Assembly: GCF_003610455.1 (NCBI RefSeq) | Contig: NZ_RAQK01000001.1 | Coordinates: 1,488,001 to 1,552,000, forward strand | Direction: 5' to 3' | DNA from: Sulfitobacter guttiformis | GTDB taxonomy: Bacteria > Pseudomonadota > Alphaproteobacteria > Rhodobacterales > Rhodobacteraceae | Length of the DNA: 64,000 bases | Shown here: positions 1-8,431 of the stretch, piece after piece | Layout of the letters: each line of letters begins with the position of its first letter | How positions within the stretch are numbered: the stretch's first letter is position 1 | Position numbers and translations under genes: made by a program | The notes under the pieces: generated by a model | The model's input: the letters and a program-made list of their open reading frames with translations, nothing else | Database searches by the model: none | What the model was told of the DNA's origin: nothing

Positions 1-634
1 TAATCGAGCGGCAGGACATGGACGCGATATAAAGCGTCGGCACCTGTGCCGCGATGGCCGCCTTCTCGATACGGCGGCGAATAACATACAGCTCACGCTC
101 GAACGTCTCCTCGTCCACGCCCTTTGAGTTGGAAATCAAAATCTGCTCGATCTCGGGACGTGTCGCATTGGCCTTTTCGCCCAGGCATTCCACGTTCACC
201 GGCACATGGCGCCAGCCGTAAATGTAATATCCCATGCGCAAAACTTCGGTCTCGACAATCGTCCGGCATGTTTCTTGCGCGGCGAAATTTGTGCGTGGCA
301 GAAATACCTGCCCGACGGCCAGCATTTCCTCCTTGCGCGGGGTGTGGCCCGTGCGGGCCACCTGATCATAGAAGAAAGGCACCGGAATTTGAACATGTAT
401 GCCGGCACCATCACCGGTTTTACCATCCGCATCAACAGCACCACGGTGCCAAATGGCCTTGAGCGCCTTTATCCCGTTCTCGACGACTTCGCGGGAGCGC
501 GACCCGTCAATGTTAACGACAAGACCCACACCACAGGATGAATGCTCTTCCTCAGGAGAATACAAACCCTTATCGGCCATAAATGCGCGCTTCGCTTCTT
601 CGCGTGCTACCCATGCGTCATCATATTTGGTCAT
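1..634 (-). CDS. gltB: Glutamate synthase large subunit, 5' part only
   Basis: N-terminal 211 residues of the large subunit of NADPH-dependent glutamate synthase, which makes two glutamates from glutamine and 2-oxoglutarate. The rest (family length about 1500 residues) lies beyond the left edge. The visible part is the class II glutamine amidotransferase domain: a short propeptide, then SSCGVGLV with Cys34 as the expected N-terminal nucleophile after processing, then HRGAVDADGKTGDGAG, typical of this domain. The ATG at 634-632 overlaps the stop of the upstream GFA-family gene (ATGA), and GAAGGAG lies just before it inside that gene, so the two are translationally coupled. It belongs to a leftward operon with gltD. 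No defect is visible in the portion present. Confidence 0.93.
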   Translation of the reverse strand, partial: MTKYDDAWVAREEAKRAFMADKGLYSPEEEHSSCGVGLVVNIDGSRSREVVENGIKALKAIWHRGAVDADGKTGDGAGIHVQIPVPFFYDQVARTGHTPRKEEMLAVGQVFLPRTNFAAQETCRTIVETEVLRMGYYIYGWRHVPVNVECLGEKANATRPEIEQILISNSKGVDEETFERELYVIRRRIEKAAIAAQVPTLYIASMSCRSI

Positions 635-1062
635 TTGGCATCTCCTTCAGAAGGCGCGAACCGCGCTAAGGTCTCGTTTCTTGTCAATTTTTCATGATTG
701 CCGGGCAATCCATGCCCAACCAAACATTCGTCTGTAAAATACTCGGTCACCAGCGCACCCCCCGTTTTACCAAACAGGCCCGCAGACATGTTGCGGTGCC
801 CGCTCTCTTGCATCCCGTACCAGAGTGTCGATCCACATTCGGGGCAAAACGCCCGCTGTGCCCAATCCGATGATTTCAACGTTTTCACCGAACCCTTGAT
901 CACAATACTATCCTGATCGACCTGCATGGAAACGAACGCGTATGAGTTCTGGCGTCGGCACATCTCGCAGTTACAGGCACATATTGCCGGATCCGATGTC
1001 GTGGCGAAGACGTGAACTGCACCGCAAAGACACTGGCCGCTCAACTCCATTTTTTCCGACAT
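631..1062 (-). CDS. GFA-family (CENP-V/GFA) zinc-binding protein
   Basis: A 143-residue protein of the glutathione-dependent formaldehyde-activating enzyme (GFA/CENP-V) fold. It shows the family cysteines in order: CLCGAV near residue 11, the cluster CACNCEMC at 28-35 and a CPECGS zinc knuckle in the second half. Most members outside true Gfa have no proven substrate, so no reaction is assigned. I chose the ATG at 1062 because AGAGG precedes it; the frame is open for 15 more codons upstream, but those residues do not look like the family. It lies between gltD and gltB, all leftward, and shares an ATGA overlap with gltB. That placement suggests co-expression with glutamate synthase rather than a proven functional link. 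Confidence 0.85.
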   Translation of the reverse strand: MSEKMELSGQCLCGAVHVFATTSDPAICACNCEMCRRQNSYAFVSMQVDQDSIVIKGSVKTLKSSDWAQRAFCPECGSTLWYGMQESGHRNMSAGLFGKTGGALVTEYFTDECLVGHGLPGNHEKLTRNETLARFAPSEGDAK

Positions 1063-1147
1063 TCTTACCCTCTTCAGCAACTTAGGCCAGCTACGCTGCC
1101 TGACCACAAATCAGATGATCCATTTTGGAGTACGGAATGCATTGTTC

Positions 1148-2581
1148 CTATTCCGCGGCTATCGCTGACGCGCTGTTGAACTGCTTTACAATCGCCTCGG
1201 CGCAATCGCGCCCGTCCTTGATTGCCCAAACAACCAGAGATGCCCCACGCACGATATCACCGACGGCATAAACACCCTCGGCCTCTGTACGGCCTGTGAT
1301 GTAATCGGCACGTACGGTGCCCCAACGGTTTACCGGCAGATCGGGACAGTCCCAAAGCGTTGGCAGATCCTCGGCCTCGAACCCCAGTGCCATAATCACC
1401 AGATCGGCCTCCTCGATGTAGTCTGAACCCTCGATAAGCTCGGGAGCCTGGCGCCCCGTCGCATCAGGCTGGCCTAGCCGCATCTTCTGAACCATGACGC
1501 CATTCACCGGCTCGCCTGTAAACCCTTTTGGCGCGCTTAACCATTCAAAGACCACGCCTTCTTCCTCGGCATTGGCAACCTCGCGCTGGCTCCCGGGCAT
1601 GTTAGCACGATCACGGCGATAGAGACATTTAACGCTGGTCGCACCCTGCCGTATCGAGGTCCGGACGCAGTCCATTGCCGTGTCGCCACCGCCAATCACA
1701 ACAACCCGCTTGCCACTCGCATTGAGGCTACCATCAGTGAATTGCGGCACGTCATCGCCAAAGCTTTTCTTGTTGCTCACAGTCAGGAAATCAATCGCCC
1801 GCACAACACCCTGTGCACCTACACCGGGGGCTGCCAAATCGCGACTTTTATACACACCTGTGGCGATAATCACTGCATCATGGGCCGCGCGAATATCGGC
1901 AAAACTAATGTCCTCACCCACAGCACAGTTGAGCTTGAAGGTCACACCGCCCTCTTCCAACTGTTTGTTGCGGCGCATCACAACATCCTTCTCCAGCTTG
2001 AAACCGGGGATGCCATAAGTCATCAAACCACCTGCGCGGTCATAGCGATCATACACTGTCACCTGCACACCGGCGCGGCGCAAAAAATCCGCAGCCGCAA
2101 GGCCACCTGGTCCTGCGCCAATGATACCTACTGATTCCGTACGCTCATGGCTGGCGACGATAGGCTTCACCCAGCCATTCTCCCACGCGGTGTCGGTGAT
2201 GTACTTCTCGACCGAGCCGATTGTTACCGTCCCGTGCCCGGATGTCTCAATCACGCAATTGCCCTCACACAGACGGTCTTGCGGGCAAATTCGGCCGCAG
2301 ATCTCCGGGAAGGTGTTGGTCGCTTGAGATAATTCATAGGCTTCTTGCAACCGCCCTTCAGCAGTCATGCGCAACCAATCGGGAATATTGTTGTGCAGCG
2401 GGCAATGCGTCTGACAATAAGGCACACCGCATTGGCTACAGCGGCTTGATTGCTCCTTCGCCTTCGCCTCCGCATATTCCGCGTAAATTTCGTTGAAATC
2501 TTCCTTGCGGAGGTTTGGGGCGCGCTTCTCCGGCATGTCCCGCTCAACATTGGTAAACTTCAACATAGGTTGCTTGGCCAT
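1148..2581 (-). CDS. gltD: Glutamate synthase small subunit
   Basis: A 477-residue NADPH-dependent glutamate synthase beta subunit, which passes electrons from NADPH through FAD to the large subunit. The N-terminal region has two cysteine groups (Cys48/51/56/60 and Cys95/99/105/109) of the ferredoxin-like 4Fe-4S domain. Next comes an FAD-binding GAGPGG at 155-160, then a second Rossmann motif (VVIGGGDTAMD) for NADPH. Length and motif order are normal. It is first in a leftward operon with the GFA-family gene (85 bp downstream) and gltB. Here gltD precedes gltB with an extra gene in between. I see no convincing promoter in the 156 bp upstream. Confidence 0.96.
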   Translation of the reverse strand: MAKQPMLKFTNVERDMPEKRAPNLRKEDFNEIYAEYAEAKAKEQSSRCSQCGVPYCQTHCPLHNNIPDWLRMTAEGRLQEAYELSQATNTFPEICGRICPQDRLCEGNCVIETSGHGTVTIGSVEKYITDTAWENGWVKPIVASHERTESVGIIGAGPGGLAAADFLRRAGVQVTVYDRYDRAGGLMTYGIPGFKLEKDVVMRRNKQLEEGGVTFKLNCAVGEDISFADIRAAHDAVIIATGVYKSRDLAAPGVGAQGVVRAIDFLTVSNKKSFGDDVPQFTDGSLNASGKRVVVIGGGDTAMDCVRTSIRQGATSVKCLYRRDRANMPGSQREVANAEEEGVVFEWLSAPKGFTGEPVNGVMVQKMRLGQPDATGRQAPELIEGSDYIEEADLVIMALGFEAEDLPTLWDCPDLPVNRWGTVRADYITGRTEAEGVYAVGDIVRGASLVVWAIKDGRDCAEAIVKQFNSASAIAAE

Positions 2582-2738
2582 GACGCACGATCCTTAATTC
2601 CGCTCAGGCATTTCGAATAAACGAACACGCAAACGAATAAAAGACAGCAGTACTGACCTATATCTCAATTTTTATATGCCGCAGCGCAGAAAGTCAGCGC
2701 TTCTAAACCTAAATTAGGTCCGAATTGTATCAATGTAT

Positions 2739-3542
2739 TTAGTAGCTATTGATAAGAAACAATAATGCAGCAGATCCAACTACGATACGCCACCAACCAA
2801 AAAGAGCGTACCCATGCTTACTCACGTAGCCCAGCAGCCACTTCACGACCAAAACAGCAGATATGAACGCCATGATAAACCCGACAGCGATCTCACCGAG
2901 TGCCGCCACATCCAAAACATCGCGATTCTTGTAAAGGTCGTAGGCGAACGCCCCTGCCATTGTCGGCATTGACAAAAAGAAAGAAAACTCCGCGGCAGCG
3001 CGCTTACTGGCCCCGAGCATGAGCGCGCCGACGATCGTGGCCCCGGACCGCGATACGCCAGGCACCATCGCAAGGCACTGGATAAAACCAATCTTGACTG
3101 CCATTGAAATCGGCAACTTCATCGCGTCTTCATGCACTGGCGCAGGCGCAATTCGGTCGACGAAAACCAACACGACCCCACCCAGAATAAGCATCACCGC
3201 GATCAGTATCGGCGTCTCGAACAAAACTGTTTTAATGAATCCGTGCGCGAGGACGCCGATAAATGCGGCAGGTAAGAACGCCAACAACACCGACATTATA
3301 AACCGCCGCGCATGCGGATCATGAGGGGCGGCTGTAAAAACCGAAATCAACCGCGCTGAATATAACGTCAGGATTGCCAGCACAGCACCGAGCTGAATCA
3401 CCACCTCAAATGTTTTACCCGATGAATCGAAACCCAGAAAATGCCCCGCCAGCAGAATATGACCGGTCGAGGACACAGGAATAAACTCTGTCAGACCCTC
3501 GATAAGCCCCAAAAATGCGGCAATCAGTGTGGTGTTTTCCAT
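2739..3542 (-). CDS. uppP: Undecaprenyl-diphosphate phosphatase
   Basis: A 267-residue polytopic membrane enzyme of the BacA/UppP family. It removes a phosphate from undecaprenyl diphosphate so that the lipid carrier can be reused in peptidoglycan and surface-glycan synthesis. Both family signatures are present: [14 protein letters not shown] at residues 15-28 and PGVSRSGAT at 161-169, whose Arg and Ser belong to the active site. Several hydrophobic helices follow. The start codon overlaps the stop of the upstream NDUFA9-like gene by one base (TGATG), so the two are translationally coupled. Loss of UppP activity is classically linked to bacitracin sensitivity. Nothing unusual is visible. Confidence 0.96.
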   Translation of the reverse strand: MENTTLIAAFLGLIEGLTEFIPVSSTGHILLAGHFLGFDSSGKTFEVVIQLGAVLAILTLYSARLISVFTAAPHDPHARRFIMSVLLAFLPAAFIGVLAHGFIKTVLFETPILIAVMLILGGVVLVFVDRIAPAPVHEDAMKLPISMAVKIGFIQCLAMVPGVSRSGATIVGALMLGASKRAAAEFSFFLSMPTMAGAFAYDLYKNRDVLDVAALGEIAVGFIMAFISAVLVVKWLLGYVSKHGYALFGWWRIVVGSAALLFLINSY

Positions 3543-4525
3543 CAGCTCGAGCGCAGATTGCTTGCCGATTCCTTGATCGCGTCAAACTGACCTGAAGGAC
3601 GAAACCGCCACAGATATTCAGGCAGTACCGACACCATAGCAACAGGCGTAATCCCTAAATCATCAAAGCCCATCGCAGTCTCGGCCACAACATTATCGCG
3701 GCGCAGATTTTTGACCTGATCGCGTGTAATCATCCCGTTCGATAGAAGCCCGAGGGTAACCTTTTCAAGCATATCAAATCCGAACGCCATCACCTTGGCT
3801 GCAAAGAATGGAATGTTTAGCACCAGCCTCCGGCGACGGATCACTTCCAGCATGAGTGCCATCAAATCACGGAAATTCATCGTAACCGGTCCGCCCAGCT
3901 CGTAGATTCCTTTTACATTGCCCACCACACCCATAACAGCGGCCTGCGCAACATCATCAACATACACCGGCTGAAAGCGCGTACTGGCCCCGACCACAGG
4001 CAGGACAGGCGACATGCGCGCCATACCGGCAAAGCGGTTGAAAAACGCATCCTCTGATCCGAAAACAATCGACGGCCGCAGGATCAAGGCATCAGGCTGG
4101 TGGCGCAAGACACCGGCCTCGCCTTCCGCTTTGGTCCTTGCGTAATCACTGTCACTGTCTAGATCGGCCCCGATCGCAGAGATATGCACCATACAGGTGA
4201 TCCCTGCTTCCTGCGCCAGCCGCGCAATACGGGCCGGACCATCGGACTGCACTGCCTCAAAGCTGTTCTTGCCGCGCTCGGACAGCACACCAACGCAGTT
4301 GATTACGGCATCCGCACCGCTCATCACCGAAGCGACGGAGGCATCATCACGGATGTTGCACAATACAGGCTCGACCTGCCCAACAACACCGTAGGTTTTT
4401 ACGAATATCGCTTCGTTGGGGCGCCGCACTGCAACACGCACCCGCCATCCCGCCTTTGCCATCCGCCGTGCAATATACCGCCCGACAAAGCCTGAACCGC
4501 CATAGATTGTAACCAGCTTAGACAT
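3542..4525 (-). CDS. NDUFA9-type NAD(P)-binding protein (atypical SDR)
   Basis: A 327-residue atypical short-chain dehydrogenase-like protein of the group often called complex I NDUFA9 subunit family in alphaproteobacteria. The N-terminus has the Rossmann motif [12 protein letters not shown], followed by an epimerase-like core with ISAIGAD near the catalytic region. The mitochondrial relative is an accessory subunit of respiratory complex I and may have a structural rather than catalytic role, so no reaction is assigned. I chose the ATG at 4525, preceded by GGGGAAAG, over an upstream in-frame codon at 4579, because the glycine-rich motif then sits near the N-terminus as in the family. It is coupled to uppP downstream. 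Confidence 0.87.
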   Translation of the reverse strand: MSKLVTIYGGSGFVGRYIARRMAKAGWRVRVAVRRPNEAIFVKTYGVVGQVEPVLCNIRDDASVASVMSGADAVINCVGVLSERGKNSFEAVQSDGPARIARLAQEAGITCMVHISAIGADLDSDSDYARTKAEGEAGVLRHQPDALILRPSIVFGSEDAFFNRFAGMARMSPVLPVVGASTRFQPVYVDDVAQAAVMGVVGNVKGIYELGGPVTMNFRDLMALMLEVIRRRRLVLNIPFFAAKVMAFGFDMLEKVTLGLLSNGMITRDQVKNLRRDNVVAETAMGFDDLGITPVAMVSVLPEYLWRFRPSGQFDAIKESASNLRSS

Positions 4526-4645
4526 TGTGCTTTCCCCAACAATTATCCGGTCTGAGTGTACCCGCCCGCAGCACTTCAAACAAGGCGCAATTACGGGGCA
4601 ATCCTGCCCCTTCGAAAGAACTTAATTTTATCACGTTGAATCAGA

Positions 4646-4674
4646 TTGACAGTTCCAGACAGGGGCCTTAGTCC
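4646..4674 (+). promoter_or_regulatory. Candidate sigma-70 promoter for tRNA-Leu
   Basis: TTGACA (4646-4651) is a perfect -35 hexamer. After 17 bp comes TAGTCC (4669-4674), a poor -10. Predicted transcription would begin around 4681, about 9 bases before the mature tRNA 5' end. The location and spacing are good but the -10 is weak. Confidence 0.4.
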
Positions 4675-4689
4675 ACACTCACGTTGAGT

Positions 4690-4775
4690 GCCCAGATGGC
4701 GGAATGGTAGACGCGCTAGCTTCAGGTGCTAGTACTGGCAACGGTGTGGAGGTTCGAGTCCTCTTCTGGGCACCA
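4690..4775 (+). tRNA. tRNA-Leu (anticodon CAG)
   Basis: Class II tRNA with a long variable arm. The acceptor stem pairs GCCCAGA (4690-4696) with TCTGGGC (4765-4771), followed by A and an encoded CCA (4773-4775). The anticodon stem CTAGC/GCTAG encloses the loop TTCAGGT, with anticodon CAG at 4723-4725. The T arm carries GGTTCGAGTCC. The gene stands alone between two leftward operons. No integrase or att-like repeat is seen beside it. Confidence 0.97.
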
Positions 4776-5030
4776 AATTTTCTCTTGAAATTTGCGGTTA
4801 GTAGCCCCCGAAGACTTCGTTGTAATTCTTGGGTGTTTCATCGTCCTGCTTTGACACTTCCGGTCTCAGTGATTTTCAAATCTCGCTCTGTGGCTGCTTG
4901 GACCCTTCGGCCGCCCAAGCAAAATGAAACAGGAGAACTAAATCCCTGACGTGCCTTCCATTTGCAATCGCCCCGCGCGACGCATTGTGCGCGAGGCTGG
5001 GCAATCATGCATTGAGTTGTGACAACATGC

Positions 5031-6389
5031 TCATCCGGTCTGGCCCAACTCGAACAAAACAGATGCCCCTGTCCGGATCCCGTCGATAAACCGAACCACT
5101 TCGAGATTCTCATTCGGAGCGTGATTTGCTTCATCGGCATTTGCATAGGGCACGACGAAAGCAGGCTTGTTCAGGATTTTCGTCCAGACGTAATCAGGCA
5201 AGCTGCCGCCAACGGTGGGATAAAGCAACGGATCCACCCCTCGCGCCCGTTTTACAGCGCGAATGATCGTGCCTGCAAAAGGCGTATCCATCGGCGTTTT
5301 GGAGGGGAGCATACCGTTGTGGCGAACCACCTCGACCGTCGGCGCATGCTTGGCTACATGGGCCTCGATTCGCTCGAAAACATGGTCGGGGGTCAAAGGC
5401 TCTACCAGCCGTACATCACATTTTGCGATAGCGTGATTTGGTAGAACAGTCTTGCTGCCGGGGCCACCATACCCACCATGAAAGCCGTTTATCGTCAGGG
5501 TCGGATGAAACATCAACCGGTCCCAATACGGCCGGTCCTGCGGACCATCGAGCGCTTCGAGCCCTAGGTCGGCCATCACGGTTTCAAGATCAAGCGGTAG
5601 GCGCGATGCGGCATCTAGTTCCAGATTTGTTGCCGGAATGACAGGCTCGGTTATCCCCTCGACGGTGATGTTTCCGTCCGCGTCTTTCATCGTTGCCAGC
5701 AGATGCACCAGCGTCCAGACCGGATTTGGAACAATGCCGCCAAAGTTACCTGAATGCACGTCCCGCGACGCCCCCTTAGCCACCAGATCGAACGAGGCAA
5801 CACCGCGTACGCCGAAGGTGATGACCGGCTGACCGCTTTCATGAAGCGGGCCGTCCGACGTGACAACAAGATCCGCCTGCAGCTCTTCCATGTGGGTACG
5901 GACGAAATCCGCAATCTGAGGGGATCCGATCTCCTCTTCGCCCTCCAAACAGAAGATAATGTTGCACGGCAGGGTCCCAGTGACTTCCAGATGTGCCTCA
6001 ATCGCCAGAAGTTGCGCAAAATGCTGGCCCTTGTTGTCACCAATACCGCGCGCCCAGATGCGGCCATCCCGCACTTCGGGCTCAAACGGCGGGCTTACCC
6101 ATGCCTCCAGCGGATCGGGCGGCTGCACGTCATAGTGACCGTACAGCAAAACGGTAGGCTTTGACGGATCTACAATACGGTGTCCCAATACAAACGGATG
6201 GCCCGGCGTTTCCACCAACCGCGCCTCGAACCCGAGCCTGTCCAGATGCTCCACCAGCATTGTCGCCACCTCCCTAATGCCGATGTTATGGGCGGAAATC
6301 GATGGATGCCGAACATAGTCCATGACGCGGTCGACATAGCTTTGCTCATTTTTGCTGATAAACTCGAAAATAGCGTCGATCTCGCTCAT
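5031..6389 (-). CDS. M20-family metallopeptidase (dipeptidase or amidohydrolase)
   Basis: A 452-residue M20/M25/M40-type zinc hydrolase. Metal and catalytic motifs are visible: GHYDVQP (first His and general Asp), the bridging Asp in ARGIGDNKGQ, CLEGEEEIGS (catalytic Glu pair) and the late His in ANHAPNE. The inserted lid domain (middle third) carries DVHSG and the usual dimerisation region. The closest named group by pattern is M20 dipeptidases, but N-carbamoyl amino acid amidohydrolases share the fold. It is last in a leftward operon, overlapping hyuA by ATGA, so it may open or finish the product released by the hydantoinase-type subunits (inference). I chose the ATG at 6389 because of this coupling; an upstream in-frame start at 6443 lies inside hyuA. 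Confidence 0.9.
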   Translation of the reverse strand: MSEIDAIFEFISKNEQSYVDRVMDYVRHPSISAHNIGIREVATMLVEHLDRLGFEARLVETPGHPFVLGHRIVDPSKPTVLLYGHYDVQPPDPLEAWVSPPFEPEVRDGRIWARGIGDNKGQHFAQLLAIEAHLEVTGTLPCNIIFCLEGEEEIGSPQIADFVRTHMEELQADLVVTSDGPLHESGQPVITFGVRGVASFDLVAKGASRDVHSGNFGGIVPNPVWTLVHLLATMKDADGNITVEGITEPVIPATNLELDAASRLPLDLETVMADLGLEALDGPQDRPYWDRLMFHPTLTINGFHGGYGGPGSKTVLPNHAIAKCDVRLVEPLTPDHVFERIEAHVAKHAPTVEVVRHNGMLPSKTPMDTPFAGTIIRAVKRARGVDPLLYPTVGGSLPDYVWTKILNKPAFVVPYANADEANHAPNENLEVVRFIDGIRTGASVLFELGQTG

Positions 6390-8431
6390 GATGTTATCCT
6401 TTTCAACAGCAAGGCCGCAGAGGGATGAACGGTTGCGCGCCATCCGGGTGGAATGATTGTTGTGGTGTCCAGTTGCGTTATGACCGCAGGTCCGTCCAGC
6501 GTTGATCCGGCAGGCAATGTTGCACGGTCATAAATTGGCGTCTCCACGTCACCGCTCTCCCAATGCACCATTTGCGATTGCATCGCCGCAGGTGCTTGGC
6601 CTGGCTCAAGGTCGGGCCGTGGAGAAGGAACAGTGCGCCCTGCCGCCTCGATTCGCAGCGTTACCAGCTCGACCTGCGTATCGAGAACAAAACCATAAAG
6701 CGCCTCGTGCGCCTGCTTGAATCGCGCCTCCGTCTGCTCCGGCGTATCTGCCCAATCCACTGCAATCTCACCGCCCTGCCCGTAAAACCGTAGCAGTGCG
6801 CGTGTCTGAATGTCGCGGCGCGCATCTGGGATGCCCTCTTGCTCCAGCCATACGGTTGCGTTCTGGACTAATTCACTCGCGATTTTGTCGCCCATTGCTT
6901 GATCAATAGGACCGGGCGTGGGCAGCGCTCGGCTAAACTCCGCCTTGAGATCGGCCGCAAGGAGGCCATCCGCACATAACAGCCCTGGCGCGGGCGGCAC
7001 CATCACCTGCTTGATCCCCAGAAGTTCAGCCAGCGCAACACCGTGCAAGGGGCCAGCCCCGCCAAACGGCACCAGCGTGAAATCACGCGGATCATGACCG
7101 CGCTCGACAGATACGGTACGGACCGCCCCGACCATATTGTTGTTCATGATCGCAAGGATACCGCGAGCGGCGGCGTGCCTGCTAAGTTTCAAGGGGCCGG
7201 CCACATTGTCATCAACTACTCTAAGCGCAGCCTCCTGATCCAATGACATTTCTCCACCAAGCAGGCTCACCGGTAAATGCCCCAAAGCGACGTGGGCATC
7301 CGTAACAGTCGCCTGTGTTCCCCCATGACCGTAGGCTGCGGGCCCCGGCCGTGCACCGGCAGAATGTGGACCAACCGCCAATGTCTCATCTGCAACCTGC
7401 GCAATGGATCCACCACCCGCGCCAATGGTTACCATATCAACCATGGGCAGAGACAGCGGCCAGTTCCCCACTTTTCCTGATTGGGTCAGACCCACAACAC
7501 CGTCACGGATAAGACAGATGTCAGCAGATGTACCGCCGATATCGACAGTGATGATATCCTTGATCCCGCAGGCACCAGCAACATCGCATGCGCCGACGAC
7601 ACCCGCAGCGGGTCCTGACAGCGCGGTAAGCGCGGGCGCCGTGCGAATCGCCGCTGTTCCAGCAACACCTCCGTTTGACTGCATCAGCAACAGCGGTGAT
7701 GAAACCTTTGCCTCCGCCAACCGATTTTCCAACCGCTCCACATAGGTCGACACTCCGGGCATTACGCCCGCGTTAAGGACCGTTGCGAGACTGCGCTCGA
7801 ACTCCCGCACAACGGGCAGGACATCGGTCGAACAGGTCACATCAACACCGGGCAAAGCGTCGCGAAGCAATTGGGTTACCCGCACCTCGTGGTCAGCATT
7901 CGCATAGGCATGAATCAGACAGATCGCGACAGCCTCCACGTTCTGTGCACGGATCGCCTCCGCTACCCGCGCAACACTTTCTTCGTCTAGAGGCTTCATC
8001 ACGATGCCGCCGGTACCGATCCGCTCGTCGATCTCATGGATCCGTGCTGCCGGAACCGGGCGACGCGGCTTTACCCATGTGAACAGGTTTGCGTGCCGCG
8101 GAATATCCTGACGCCCGATTTCTAGAACGTGACGAAAGCCGCGTGTGGTCACTAGCGCGGTCTTGGCGCCCTTGTTTTCGAGGATCATGTTGGTGGCGAC
8201 TGTTGTACCATGCAGCACCTGATCCAGAACAGATGCATCGATGCCCGCGTCGTTCAGCACCGCATTTACACCTGTCATAAAGGCCTGCGAAGGATCGGCC
8301 GGCGTCGAAGGGGTTTTTGCGCGCCACACCCGACCCGATGTGCGATCAAGCAGCGAAATATCCGTGAACGTGCCGCCGATATCAACAGCAACGGCATAGG
8401 ACGGATCAAATATCATATCAGACGAGGGCAT
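6386..8431 (-). CDS. hyuA: Hydantoinase A/oxoprolinase subunit
   Basis: A 681-residue HyuA-type subunit of the ATP-dependent hydantoinase/5-oxoprolinase family, which opens cyclic amides such as 5-oxoproline or N-methylhydantoin at the cost of ATP. The N-terminus has an actin-like phosphate-1 loop (DIGGTFTD, residues 17-24). Further on lie TVDIGGTSADI and GAGGGSIA motifs, and the C-terminal hydantoinase extension. I chose the ATG at 8431: AGGAG sits 7 bases upstream and the start lies inside hyuB with a 14-base overlap; ATGs at 8437 and 8416 are alternatives. It works as a complex with the hyuB product encoded immediately upstream. The true substrate cannot be read from sequence. Confidence 0.92.
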   Translation of the reverse strand: MPSSDMIFDPSYAVAVDIGGTFTDISLLDRTSGRVWRAKTPSTPADPSQAFMTGVNAVLNDAGIDASVLDQVLHGTTVATNMILENKGAKTALVTTRGFRHVLEIGRQDIPRHANLFTWVKPRRPVPAARIHEIDERIGTGGIVMKPLDEESVARVAEAIRAQNVEAVAICLIHAYANADHEVRVTQLLRDALPGVDVTCSTDVLPVVREFERSLATVLNAGVMPGVSTYVERLENRLAEAKVSSPLLLMQSNGGVAGTAAIRTAPALTALSGPAAGVVGACDVAGACGIKDIITVDIGGTSADICLIRDGVVGLTQSGKVGNWPLSLPMVDMVTIGAGGGSIAQVADETLAVGPHSAGARPGPAAYGHGGTQATVTDAHVALGHLPVSLLGGEMSLDQEAALRVVDDNVAGPLKLSRHAAARGILAIMNNNMVGAVRTVSVERGHDPRDFTLVPFGGAGPLHGVALAELLGIKQVMVPPAPGLLCADGLLAADLKAEFSRALPTPGPIDQAMGDKIASELVQNATVWLEQEGIPDARRDIQTRALLRFYGQGGEIAVDWADTPEQTEARFKQAHEALYGFVLDTQVELVTLRIEAAGRTVPSPRPDLEPGQAPAAMQSQMVHWESGDVETPIYDRATLPAGSTLDGPAVITQLDTTTIIPPGWRATVHPSAALLLKRITS

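Noticed and set aside
2701..2720. Palindrome ACCTAAATTAGGT downstream of uppP
   Set aside because: Short and AT-rich, with no T-run or link to a promoter; could occur by chance.
4776..5030. Possible integration site or mobile-element remnant downstream of tRNA-Leu
   Set aside because: No integrase, no direct repeat of the tRNA 3' end and no foreign-looking genes follow.
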